Below the pieces are notes generated by a model. The model saw only the letters and a program-made list of their open reading frames with translations. It did no database searches and was not told the DNA's origin. The translations under genes and the position numbers were made by a program. Below are positions 1 through 10,407 of a stretch of 64,000 bases of DNA, piece after piece. Position 1 is the stretch's first letter. Each line of letters opens with the position of its first letter. Source of the stretch: Nissolia schottii (Eukaryota > Streptophyta > Magnoliopsida > Fabales > Fabaceae); contig QANU01113349.1 in NCBI GenBank assembly GCA_003254905.1, positions 193,465 to 257,464 on the forward strand. The letters are read 5' to 3'.

Positions 1-640
1 TGATATGTTCGTTGGCACTTGTTGTTCGTTATCTTTGCTAGGGTCATGAACCGAGATGATTTTTCAGGTTGTAGGACCCTCCCTTTTTGTTCACTTTCTT
101 TGAGTGCAATTTTGTGATTGAGTTGTGACCTGTGTTATCAATAGTGGAAATAGCAGATAGCCAAAAACCTGCTATGAATACAGCTATAGCGCCACTATAA
201 CCACTATTAATGACATATTGGTGTGCTTCATTTCTGCTATGCTATAGCACTGCTATAGCTGCTTTTTAATCACACTGGTTGTGACCAAGCCAAATAGGGC
301 CGGGTCACTATTGTGAAAATGTTGTGACAAAATATGGATATTTACATATATAACTGTCTCTCTTTTTGGAAACATCCAATTCAAACAGAATACCAGATAT
401 TTGCAATTTAGATTTGTTATAAGTGTTGTTTGATGGTACTATGATGGCTTACACGTTATGTTCTCGTTAGCCTTTATGGTCGAGTATTGGTTTTCAAGAT
501 GGTCAGTGGGTAGCAGAAATGTTCGTTACTTATTCATGGAGATGTTGAAATTGTTGGTGAGTGACATATGTCATTGCCTCATGTTTAGGGATACATACTG
601 ACTGTTGTTAATAACTCTTGCCAGCAATGAGTAACTGCAG

Positions 641-842
641 AGTATGTTTTTTTGGCGTTTTCCAGCTAGGAGCTCATGAAGTACATTAGGAAGGTCAAGA
701 GTGTCATAGGGAAAAGATTAAAAAAGGATATAATTATGAGAGGTGTAGTAAATTTCACATTGAGCAGAGTATGTTGTTTTGGCGTTTTCCAGTGATTAGC
801 TCAGGAAGTATAGGAAGGTCAACAATGTCATAGGTAAAAGAT
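641..842. repeat. Two-copy direct repeat, about 75 bp each
   Basis: Copy one is at about 641-716 and copy two at about 767-842. Both carry GGCGTTTTCCAG, then AGGAAGGTCAA, then GTCATAGG and AAAAGAT in the same order, with scattered substitutions. It is a degenerate local duplication in non-coding DNA. Confidence 0.6.
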
Positions 843-1734
843 AAATTTCAAGTTGAGCAGCCGATAGAATGTTGTGTGCCTGGACTTTTCCCCTATAGTA
901 TGAAGAACTATGGCAGTAAAGAAATTAAAGAGCCAATGGATGTATAGTTTTCTGTTTTTATAATGTGTAATTTGTAAGCTTCAGAAGATAAATTTCAGGC
1001 GTTATGTGAAAAAGCAGTTTGAGGATTATATTTAATGTCAGTTATTTAGAAGGTTAATCTTTTTAGGATTGAGTGCCTAATTTAACGTTAAACCTAGCTT
1101 AGGGGAGGGTTGCCTAAGCTCTTATTAAGGTTATCTTGGATATATCCTTAAGCAGTATGGGACTTAGTTAATACAGCCCCTTTCAACCTCCAACGTTCTA
1201 AACTAGGCTTTGACCAGTTTAGAATGTTAAATCAGCCATTATGGAAGATCTCATTTCAAAATTTGAAGACTTAATATCAAGGTATTTAAAATTGTGAGTT
1301 GACTCGTAGGACTGTATGATCCAATGTGTTTTGTTCGGCTATCCAGTCTCTATCACAGTCACCGACTTTGGTGGGATTGATTTGAATAGATTGTAGAACC
1401 AGTGATATGGACAAGTTCGAATGTGCAAGTCAAGTTACCCGTTTCAGAAAATAAAACCCAAACTGTTAGGATTATGTAACCTAATAGTACGACCCTAAAC
1501 AACTCAAAATTTGAACCTAAAATCCCCAAGCTGTTCGACCTTCTCTTCTTTCATTGAACCTTTACCCCACAACCTCTGGATGCTTGAGCTTCAACTTTTA
1601 GGCGCTTGAGCTTCGATATATGGTTGCTTCTGTGCAGCTTTGACCTGTGGGTGTTGTGCATCTTGGATGTGTTGATTTCTCTGCAGTGTTGTTAAGATCA
1701 TGAGTCAATTTGTAGGATTGTGCAATCTCATGAT

Positions 1735-2750
1735 CTTCTCCACCATCAATGATCCCAAAACCCAATACTCCTCTGTAACTCATGTTTGCAGGATTGTTGT
1801 AGGATTGCAGTTCAAATCATAGAAATGGTGGATTTCTGCATTCCTATGATTCCAACTGATCAAACCCCACATAGTGGAATAAGGCTTAGTTGTTGTTGTT
1901 GTAGTATCATTCCAAACGATCAGACCAAAGGAATTTTCTTTTATCAAAACCTAAGCCCAGGCCCATCTTGGGTTAAAAACTCCTGAGCCTTACCTGTTGA
2001 TTCCTATCTCTAATGCCATTGTTGAGCGTGACAAACACAAACCTGCGCTGTAGCAGAACTGTGATTGTGCCGTGAGATCCTGTGAGTGGTCATTTTGGGT
2101 TGCAGAAGACGACCTCTGGTCTCTTGTGTGATTGTTCTGATTGGGTCGCTAGTGTGATTCCCTTCCGTGTTTCGATTTGGCTCTACTTCTGTTCTTTGCT
2201 TCTGTGTTTCTTGTTTCTTTGACCCTGTTCTCTCACTGCTATTTTGCTGGACTGCATGCTGTTCAATTGGTCTTCTGTTGATTTTGTTGCTCTATCCTCT
2301 TCAATTAGCAATCTTACAAGCTTCTCCATCATTGATCCCAATACTTCTCTGTAACTCATTTTTGCAGGACTGTTGTAGGATTGCAGTGCAAAATCATAGA
2401 AATGGTGGATTCCTATTATTCGAAACAATCAGACCGAAGGAAATTTTTTTTAATCAAAACCTAAGCCCAAGCCCATCTTGTGTTTAAAAACCTGAGCCTT
2501 ACCCGTTGATTCCTATCTCTTGAGCAATTGTTGAGTGTGGAAAACACAAACCATTGCCCTATCAGAAGTGTGATTGTGCTGTAAACCCTGTGAGTGGTTG
2601 TTTTGGGTTGCGGAAGACGAACCTCTATTCTCTTTTTGTGTGATTGTTCTGATTGGGTTGATAGAGTGAATAAGACCTTCCCTTCTGTGTTATGATTTGG
2701 CTCTACTTCTGTTCTTCTCTTCTGTGTTTCTTGTTTCTTTGACCCCATTC
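1735..2750. repeat. Large direct duplication in intronic DNA
   Basis: Sequence from about 1735 to 2235 recurs at about 2320 to 2750. Landmarks in the same order in both copies are TCTCTGTAACTCAT, GTTGTAGGATTGCAGT, CATAGAAATGGTGGATT, AAACCTAAGCCCA, GTTGATTCCTATCTCT, GTGATTGTTCTGATTGGGT and TTTGGCTCTACTTCTGTTCT. The copies differ by substitutions and small indels, including about 90 bp extra in the first copy, so the event is not recent. Apparent short reading frames here are by-products of the duplication. Confidence 0.75.
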
Positions 2751-2962
2751 TTCAGTTGGTTTTGTTGCTCTGATCTGTTTATTTTTCCTGTTACATTTTC
2801 ATCGAAATCCAATGCAGCGTTGTTGGTGGATCTAAGGCTAGCGGTCAGTCAAAATCAGGGGCTGTTAGAGTGGCAGTTCTATGGTGATAAGAAAGAATGC
2901 ACCTGGAAATAGAAGTATTGTGGGGTGGCTGGATGGGCTCATGGTATTCTATGTGATTTTGA

Positions 2963-2993
<31 letters not shown>

Positions 2994-3012
2994 GTGCGTG
3001 TGCATGCGTGTG
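2963..3012. repeat. Compound (TG)n-(TA)n microsatellite
   Basis: A run of TG dinucleotides passes directly into TA dinucleotides and back into imperfect TG/CG steps. It is a simple sequence repeat without coding content. Confidence 0.9.
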
Positions 3013-3845
3013 TAAGGTTTGAAAATTTTCTATATTGGATAGGGTCGTCCATAAGTGTAACAATTCCACATTTTACATTTCTTCCTGCTCTGATTCTTGG
3101 TAGGAGTCTCAATCTTAACAACAATACCGTTTGTGGGTGCTTCCGTGCTTCAATCTGGCCTCTGGGTGATTGATGGTTTGCAGTTTGCTGCTTTGATCTG
3201 TTTCTGTTTTGGTTATTTTTGTGCTCTATTTTGCTTCATCAACTGGTAATGGGGTTTCCACTGGTCGGTCTAGTGCCACTGGGTTATTTTCTTAGTTTTG
3301 TGTTTTGTCAAAAAACAATTTCTATTTTTTATATTATGGATGTGATTGTGATTGTATTAATTTTGGCAAGCAGGCGATTTCTTGAGGCTGCAGATAATAG
3401 TTCCTTGAATATCACGATTCCTGTTAAACTTGCAAATGCTAACTCTTTTGGAAGACCTTAATCAGTGGCACCAAAAACTAAGTCACATACTAATCATTAG
3501 GCTTAGTTAAATATCAGCAATATATTCATATTCTTTTCCTTCAGTATTATTGAATGCAATCTTAGAAAACATTGATTGTTTTTAACCAAAGATAAAAAAG
3601 CATTTATAGGTCCGATTTGGTGAACTTAGCAATACTTTTCAATACATCAAGTGGTCATCATTACAACTTTAGCCTATATGACCTTGACAAAATCTCTTTG
3701 CACCCCAACTACCTAACCTAAGCTACTTAGTGCTGGACGGGGGGAAAGGGTTTTTGGAGATATACTAGTTCTGTAATTTATTTCTTTATTTTTGGAGATA
3801 TACTACTTACATATCTTGTGCTTATTGGTACTTTATATTGTTCAG

Positions 3846-6800
3846 ATTGCATTGGTTCAGCATTCAATATGAAAGGGGCAATGCAATGCCCTAATTGTCG
3901 GAAGACTGAGAAAGGTCAATGGCTTTATGCTAATGGTTGTCGGTCATATCCTGAATTTAATATGGATGAATGGACTCATGATGAGGACCTTTATGAACTT
4001 GGCTACTCTGAAATGGTAATAGTTTTCTCAGATTTATGTTTTGTTTGTGTTCCATTTTATGATTGCGAAAAAAAAAAATAAAAAATAAAAAACAGCTTTA
4101 TATGTTGGTGTTATCAATAGGTTTTTCCCTGAATGTATCTTTTGGAGGGTGGCTAAGTGCCTTTCTTCATGGGTATTACACGTCATAAAATTGTATGGAC
4201 ATTATACACAACAACCAAAAGAAAATCACCATCTAGACTTGACAAAAAACTTGCATTCATTTAATCTCAAAATAATAATAATATTTCATAAGTCACAACT
4301 ACTTTGATATGATCCGAAGTTTAACTCCCTTTACCTTTAATCTTCATTCCTATATCAATCTGCAAGTCAAAGACTAACAAGTGTACCATTAATTTTTTTC
4401 TCCCTTGGCATTTGTGGTACATAAATCGTGATGGAATCTGTTTTATCTATAACAATTAGTCAAACTTTCAAGGCTCGCATTGCTTCTTTTAATTGGAATC
4501 ATGTCTTGTTACTTTTCATTATATATTAGATGAATAAATTTTGCTAACCATTTTGACTACACTTTTTGAATTCTTTGAATGATTTGTGCAGTCCTTTGGA
4601 GTTCAGTGGTGCCCCTTTGGCAACATGACGCGCCTTCCACCATCTTTTGAGTAAGCCTAGTTAACATACTAGAATATGCCTGCAAACTAATCTCTGTTTA
4701 AATTCTTTGACTAAGACTGGTCATTTGTCATATTCTGTTGTTTAGTGTCCGAGCTCCTGATTATTTGCATTATGAGAAAAGTTGCATAGGAATTTTTGCG
4801 AGGGCCAGTTTCAAGATACAGTTGGTACTTTCAGAAATAGAGGGAGATGTAAACCATAGGATTCAAGCTAGGTGGGTAAAATGGATGAGTGCTTCAAATG
4901 TTCCTTTGCAATAAAAGAGTACCACTCAAGTTTTTGGGAGAACTTTAATGCACAACTATAAGACCGGTAATGCTGTATGGGATTGAATGTTGGGTTGTAA
5001 AAAGCCAACCAAAAAATAAACTTAATGTTTTAGAGATGTGGATGTTGTGTTGGATGAGTTGACTCAGTAGATAAGATGGGATTAAATTGAATGCATTAGA
5101 GGGAAAGTTGGAGTAACGACTATTGTGGAAAAGATGGTAAAATATTGCCTTAGGTAATTTGAGCATGTGCGGAGAAGGCCTGCAGAAGCCCTATTAAGGA
5201 ACATTGTGGCTAGATGGAGGGTATTCCAATAACTAGAAGTAGAGAGGAACTCCGGAAAACCATAGGTTAAAATTATTAAAAAGAGAGATATTTTTGGTTT
5301 GAATGTCTACATTATTTATGATAGAACACTGGTGGGACAAGACTTAGTCATCATTGTAATGGTATTGACGTTGCTCATGACTTCTGTTAACTTCAATTAA
5401 TTTGACATTAATTAACCCAATTTGGTCACCCATTGACCATATATTATAAGCTGTTGTTGCAATCAGTGATCAACAGAACTGATAACTGGTTTCCAATAAT
5501 TACAGATTTAACTAAACATAACTGGAGAAACCACTGTGAAATGTTGATATACTCTCTCATACCTGGAAACCATTGTTGTGTGCTTTCTGTACAATACAAT
5601 CTTCCCCCACCCCCCCCCCCACCACCAAAAAAAAAAAATGTCACGGGTGCTTGTGCTACTGCCCTAATCTCTGGGAATAATGAACTTTAGACTGACACTT
5701 AGTGAAGTTGGGCTTGTATGTCTTAAATTGTTGCAAAATTTCAGCTTGTTTCTTGTTGATGTAGTTGAAGCTGGTATGATGAGTTGATGTGTCCTTGTTA
5801 TTGAATTTAATCTTGGTGCCACAGGTTGATACATTGTAGTTCTGATTTGTTAAATGTTAATAAAATGTTCCTACCTCTATGATGTGCTCTAATTAGATCT
5901 GTCAAAATTAGTTGAACCCTTTGGCTTCCCACGCCTTGGTAGATAGTCTGGACAATTTTGAAAGTTGGCCAAATTGACCAAGCCTTATCAACTTGTTAAA
6001 TCTTTGGAAATTCTTTGGGTATTTTGAGAGACTACCGACCTCCTCCTCCTCCACCACCTTTTTCTTCACTCATGAAAATAACACTTTTTTTTTTTGGGTG
6101 AAAAAACACAAATAAATTAGTTAATGATAGGATGTTTATCCAACTGATTTTATGTTCCTTACTTTTCCAGGGAAGGGGAATTTTCATCAACTGCATGTAA
6201 GACCCCTCTTCCTGCATATCAGCTTCTCTCTTCTTTTTCTTAGCTTACACCTCCATTTCATTGAATGTGTTGTTATCTTTACTGGGATGATGAGATGCAG
6301 ATCCTGATATACTGGGGCAACATGCTATTTTTGCTGAACATACGTCATCTGCTAGTCATCCTTGCCCATATATTGCGTATTTTGGACTTGGACCAATACA
6401 TCCATCCTCCTCCAACTCGAGCGGAACTGCTTCAGAAACTTCTACCTTCAACCAGTGGAATGGATCATCTGTGCCTGGTGACTTGCCAGCTTCCTACACA
6501 TTTCCTGCTGTGGATCTTCATTATCATAGTTGGGAACACCATTCCCCACCTTTCTCTACTGCCAGTACTCGTCTAGTTGCTGCTGATCAGCCCTCGGTAT
6601 CACCAGGTAGTCAAAGGCCAACCAGGGGTGGTTCGGATGTACCAAGATCAGGATCTTTTGTGCCTCCTTTCCTTGTTGGTCACAGGTACCACTCTTTGTA
6701 CCTTTACTATGTTTGTAAAAGTGAGTCTTTTGCTTGAGTTACTTGGTGTGAGCCAAACTATATTATATACTTTGAGTTATGGTTATATACCAATAATATA

Positions 6801-7349
6801 TAAAAAACAATGGGTCTAAGAATCTTTGGTGTCTAAGGGAAATTTATTCGGGTCATAAGATAGATAATCAATGATTTCTGCAGTTCTGCTGCCAGAGCTG
6901 GGAGCTCAGTTGCTTCCTCAATGATCCCTCCTTATCCTGGTAGCAATGCTCGGGCCCGTGATAGAGTCCAGGCGCTTCAAGCGTACTATCAACCGCAGCA
7001 ACCTCCTAATTCGACTACAATGCGGACACCTATTGCTTCTGGCACCCGAAGATCCAGCAGTCATAGTGGATCAGCTCAATTAGCACCAGTGGCCACATCA
7101 CCAGACCAAAGTGGTGGCTTCTTTTTTGTCCCATCAAGTTCAACTGGTCGCAATTTTCAGGAAGAAAGCCATCTACCAGGCCGCTTCCTTGCTTGGGAAA
7201 GAGACCACTTGCCTTCGTTGAACCATGTTGATAGAGATTCAGGTTGGAGAGCTTATCACCAGGCTGTCAGCAGATCAGACCCGGGTATGAGGTCCAGCAG
7301 CTTCCGTTTAAGGCAAGGATCAGAGAGATTGCCTTCTCAAAATCGGTGA
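3846..7349 (+). CDS. RING-type E3 ubiquitin ligase-like protein (5' partial)
   Basis: Five exons join in frame: 3846-4015, 4592-4650, 6171-6196, 6301-6685 and 6884-7349 (stop TGA), giving 367 residues after the partial first codon. The first visible exon holds the second half of a RING finger (DCIGSAFNMKGAMQCPNCR, with the last CxxC pair), then GQWLYANG and an acidic DEDLYELGY stretch. The next small exons give VQWCPFGNM and EGEFSSTAY. The C-terminal 280 or so residues are Ser/Pro/His/Gln-rich and low complexity. The RING core, the WCPFG motif and the disordered tail match a plant RING family typified, from memory, by Arabidopsis At3g05545; no substrate is known to me. RING proteins usually recruit a ubiquitin-charged E2 enzyme. 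The 26-nt exon is supported only by frame closure and family similarity. The exon with the first zinc ligands is missing from the window. Intron 4651-6170 carries a LINE fragment. Confidence 0.85.
4807..5385 (+). mobile_element. RTE-like LINE 3' fragment in an intron
   Basis: Conceptual translation gives, with several stops and frame breaks, the conserved tail of plant RTE-type non-LTR reverse transcriptases: EGDVNHRIQARWVKW, then MLYGIECWVVK, EMWMLCWM, IRGKVGVTTIVEKM, FEHVRRRPAEA and finally DRTLVGQD. Order and spacing match the family as I know it. The piece is 5'-truncated and dead, and lies in the sense direction inside the second visible intron of the RING gene. Confidence 0.8.
5603..5638. 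repeat. Poly-C / poly-A low-complexity tract
   Basis: A C-rich run broken by single A bases is followed directly by a 12-base A run, within the RING gene intron. Confidence 0.85.
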
Positions 7350-7875
7350 GCTGCTCCTCGTGTTTCACCGTTGAGCAAACTACCAAACAACTACCATTAC
7401 TATGGAAAATCAGAATTTATGTATGCTTTTGAGAAATGTTACATAATGCTTTGGCCTTGTGTCCGTCTTGTAATGGAAAAACTATATACTCTGGCTGCCC
7501 TTGAATTGATTTTTCTGGCAGTCACGTGGCAGTGTGATGGACATGTGCTTCCGCCAGTTTCTTTGCATTGGATTTGAGGACATAAAATAAGGTGTCTAGT
7601 TGGGAAAATCAGGTTTTTTTTATTGGAGAAATAGTGACTGGGCATTATCACTTAAAGTGATAAATCATGGAAGCAGCTGTGGTTGGATTTGTAATGGGTC
7701 AGCTATTGCGTTTGATAAAAACGACGTTCATGCAAATGTTCTGTTTTGAGAATTCGAGTAGTTTTGCCTCTACTGTGGCAAGAGTGATTATATAAACTAT
7801 TTGTGCATTAACTGAGCCAGGGTAACCATACCTCGGAATAATTGTAGTTCAAGGCTGGTTTAAAAACAATGGTTA

Positions 7876-7985
7876 TGTTGAGTGGTTATTTTAATGCTAC
7901 CCATGTCAGGCTCATCGACATTCTGATAGTAAACACTGTGTTGAGTGGTTGAGTAGTTATTTTAATGCTACCCATGTCAGGCACA
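7876..7985. repeat. Short tandem duplication, about 45 bp units
   Basis: The string TTATTTTAATGCTACCCATG followed by TCAGGC occurs twice, at about 7887-7912 and 7957-7982, each preceded by GTTGAGTGGTT. It is a local direct repeat downstream of the RING gene. Confidence 0.75.
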
Positions 7986-8809
7986 TTATATTGACGCTCA
8001 TGTTAAAAAATGTTTGATGGCCCAAAACGAAATCCTGCTAATGATGTGAAATTTGACAATTGACTTCTTTCGCCCATGATTTTTGCTTCAGTAAATGATC
8101 TTGCTGCTCACAATTTCTTTTGTACATTACGAATGGAATTGTGTCAACTGCAAATTTTCTCATTTTTTCTCTCCCATGATTTCCGCTCCAGGAAATGACC
8201 TTTGTTTTGAAAGTAAGAGCTAATCACGCCAATTTCTCGAGTTTCACTTAAATTGCATTTTTTTCCTTCTTAATTTTTAAAAAAAAAAATTATTTTTCTC
8301 TATTAATTAGTCAGAAGGCCATACGATAAGCTTTAAACATGATTTACAGTTTTACACATAAAAAGACCACCATCCTCAGTGCTGCCCATTGAAAACCTCA
8401 ATGGAGAGTTATGATTTTTTTATCTCATCATTTATTTACAAGATTCTTGCTCAGTTACTCTTACTAGATTCTTGCTTCCAAGACTAGGACTCAACACATC
8501 ACACCATTGCAATGGCCTCCATAACACACCACCACCAAAGCACACTCCATTAGGCTCACTAAACTGCAGGCAAATGCCTATTGCAACACGCACCAGCCTA
8601 AACGAAGCAAACCCCGTTCTTCTGATCATACTTTCATAAGTTGCCACAGATCAGTTGACAGTCTCAGTTCACCCGCACCAATGCAACTCCAGATAGAACC
8701 AATTGCTCTAACTTATCCAATCATATCTCTACCAATTATTCCAACTGCGAACATTATCAGTCATCATAATTAAACACACAGACCCTGCAAACAGAAACGT
8801 ATATTGCAC

Positions 8810-9190
8810 CATCATTCAGAGCACTATGAACACTTTTCATCATCAACATCACAGGGAATCTTAGCAAGCCTCCCACAGCAACTCAACAGCTCTATTCCAT
8901 TCTTAAATTCCACTCTTCTCAGCTTCCTCAAGACTGCATTCCTTTTTTTTCTTTTCCCTTTCCTTGCTCTCCTGTTTTGCTTTGATGTAGTCTATAAGAC
9001 GGTCTTCATTTGCTGAAACAGCCAACCCTAAACTTTTGCCATAAGCTCCATGTGTTTCGGGCACACACATTTGAGTCTTCCTCCTTGCTTTCTTCTGCTT
9101 TAGACAATGATCCATCCTCAACAGCTTTTCGCCGACTATACACTCATTGACTCCTCATCAGTCTTGACGCTCTCTGATTCTTCTAGAGAT
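8810..9190 (-). pseudogene. Unrecognised coding-like remnant
   Basis: The minus strand translates into a lysine/glutamate-rich stretch that looks protein-like but is broken. Pieces in different frames include ESVKTDEESMSV, KAVEDGSLSKAEESKEEDS, SANEDRLIDYIKAKQES and EREKKKKE. In-frame stops separate them and no open exon with clean splice sites could be built. It may be a decayed gene end or a captured fragment. I do not recognise the family. Confidence 0.3.
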
Positions 9191-10303
9191 ACACTATCGT
9201 GTTAACAGGCTTTGTACCTTCGGTAATTCTTAAAATTTTACTGATAGAAATATTGTTAGTCTAAATTTTAATTAATAGTAATTAATTATTGTTAATCAGG
9301 ACCAAGGTAAACGGTTGTTCTTGTTGGAATCACAAAGTGGCCATTTTCGACGGGTGATGTCCGTGTCCATTTTCAAAGGAGACTCAAAAGGGAAATTGTT
9401 CATCTCCTTTGACCTCCACTTGGGTTGAACCCCACCCGTCAAGTTTGAAACGGGTCCCGTTTGATTTATTGCTCACTCGATCATGAAATCATGCAATTTT
9501 GGAGTCTACAAAATAAGAAGGGGGGATCTACAACACCAATATAATGGTTTGATGAACCATGCTCTAAAATTTTGGGTTTGTGAAAGAAAGTTTTGATGGA
9601 TTTTACGTGGTTCATGAGCGATTTCTCACTCTGTCACTCATCAAAACCGAACGCTCTTAAGCTCCACATTCTCCTTTCAAACCTCTACAAAACCCCTAAG
9701 AAAATTTAACGAAAATTGGCCTTGCATATAACTTAGGATTTCCAATATGTGTTGCTTCAGAAAGAGGAGGAGGAGGTCTCAAATCTCCAGGATATCTACA
9801 CATTGACATAACCAAGTAGCAAAAAATTGTGAAAGATCTAGCAATCCATATCCTCAAGTCCTCCACAACAACATAAATAGATCGTGAAAGGTCTACCAGC
9901 AAAAAAAATTGCACCACTCATGTAATAATTTACGTGAAGCGCTAACACTTGAAGTTGGACCAATAAAATTCTGTGGAGAAAGTCAAGCATGAATACCACC
10001 ACAAGCCAATAACTAGGTAATCCAATATCACAAAGTTAAACTACTAACGCAAGGGCAGGTCAGAATGTAAACCAGCCCAGCCCAGCCATAGAGTTGATGA
10101 TACATATAATTTCAGTTCTGGTTCAAATCACTGACTTTAAATTTAAATGCACAAATAGTTTATTTCACGACTCACCTATCAAATTTAAAATTCGAATACA
10201 AAGCTAGTTGGAGCTATATATGTCTCACTCATCAAATTAAGAATCTAGTACACAGAATGCACTCAATAGTAGAGTCAATAATTCAGCTGCGTTCGGATCT
10301 CAC

Positions 10304-10340
10304 CTGTCGATCAGATCTATCATCAGAATATGAAGGAACT
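10304..10340 (-). other. Candidate non-coding or alternative exon of the SR gene
   Basis: On the minus strand this 37-nt segment has an acceptor (TTTCATAG) and a donor (GTGAGATCC). The last coding exon has a possible donor (GTATGATT) just after position 10390. If all are used, the SR transcript has introns after its stop codon. Joined straight to the preceding coding exon 11 instead, it would give a premature stop. No transcript evidence is available. Confidence 0.35.
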
Positions 10341-10407
10341 CTATGAAACTACAAACATGAATGATTATAAGCTGGGGCAAAAATCATACCGAATCTGAAC
10401 AAGATTA

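Larger units (their letters stand above)
1..3845 (+). other. Non-coding sequence upstream of or within first visible intron of the RING gene
   Basis: No convincing exon is seen here. The first visible RING exon opens in the middle of the RING finger behind an acceptor AG at 3844-3845, so an upstream exon must exist. I could not find a stretch coding for the first half of a RING finger in these 3.8 kb, so this is most likely one long intron with the first exon left of the window. It contains two local duplications, a GT/TA microsatellite, and, at about 135-275, a patch of repeated CTATAG/GCTAT words typical of a small plant repeat. Confidence 0.5.
7350..10303. other. Intergenic region between convergent RING and SR genes
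   Basis: This interval between two convergent genes should contain both 3' UTRs. I see no intact gene. It holds a short duplication at 7876-7985, a minus-strand coding-like remnant at about 8810-9190, and unclassified AT-rich sequence at 9200-10300. No clear tRNA or transposon ends were found. Confidence 0.5.

Noticed and set aside
2845..3124. His/Thr/Ile-rich reading frames around 2.9-3.1 kb
   Set aside because: They translate the GT/TA microsatellite.
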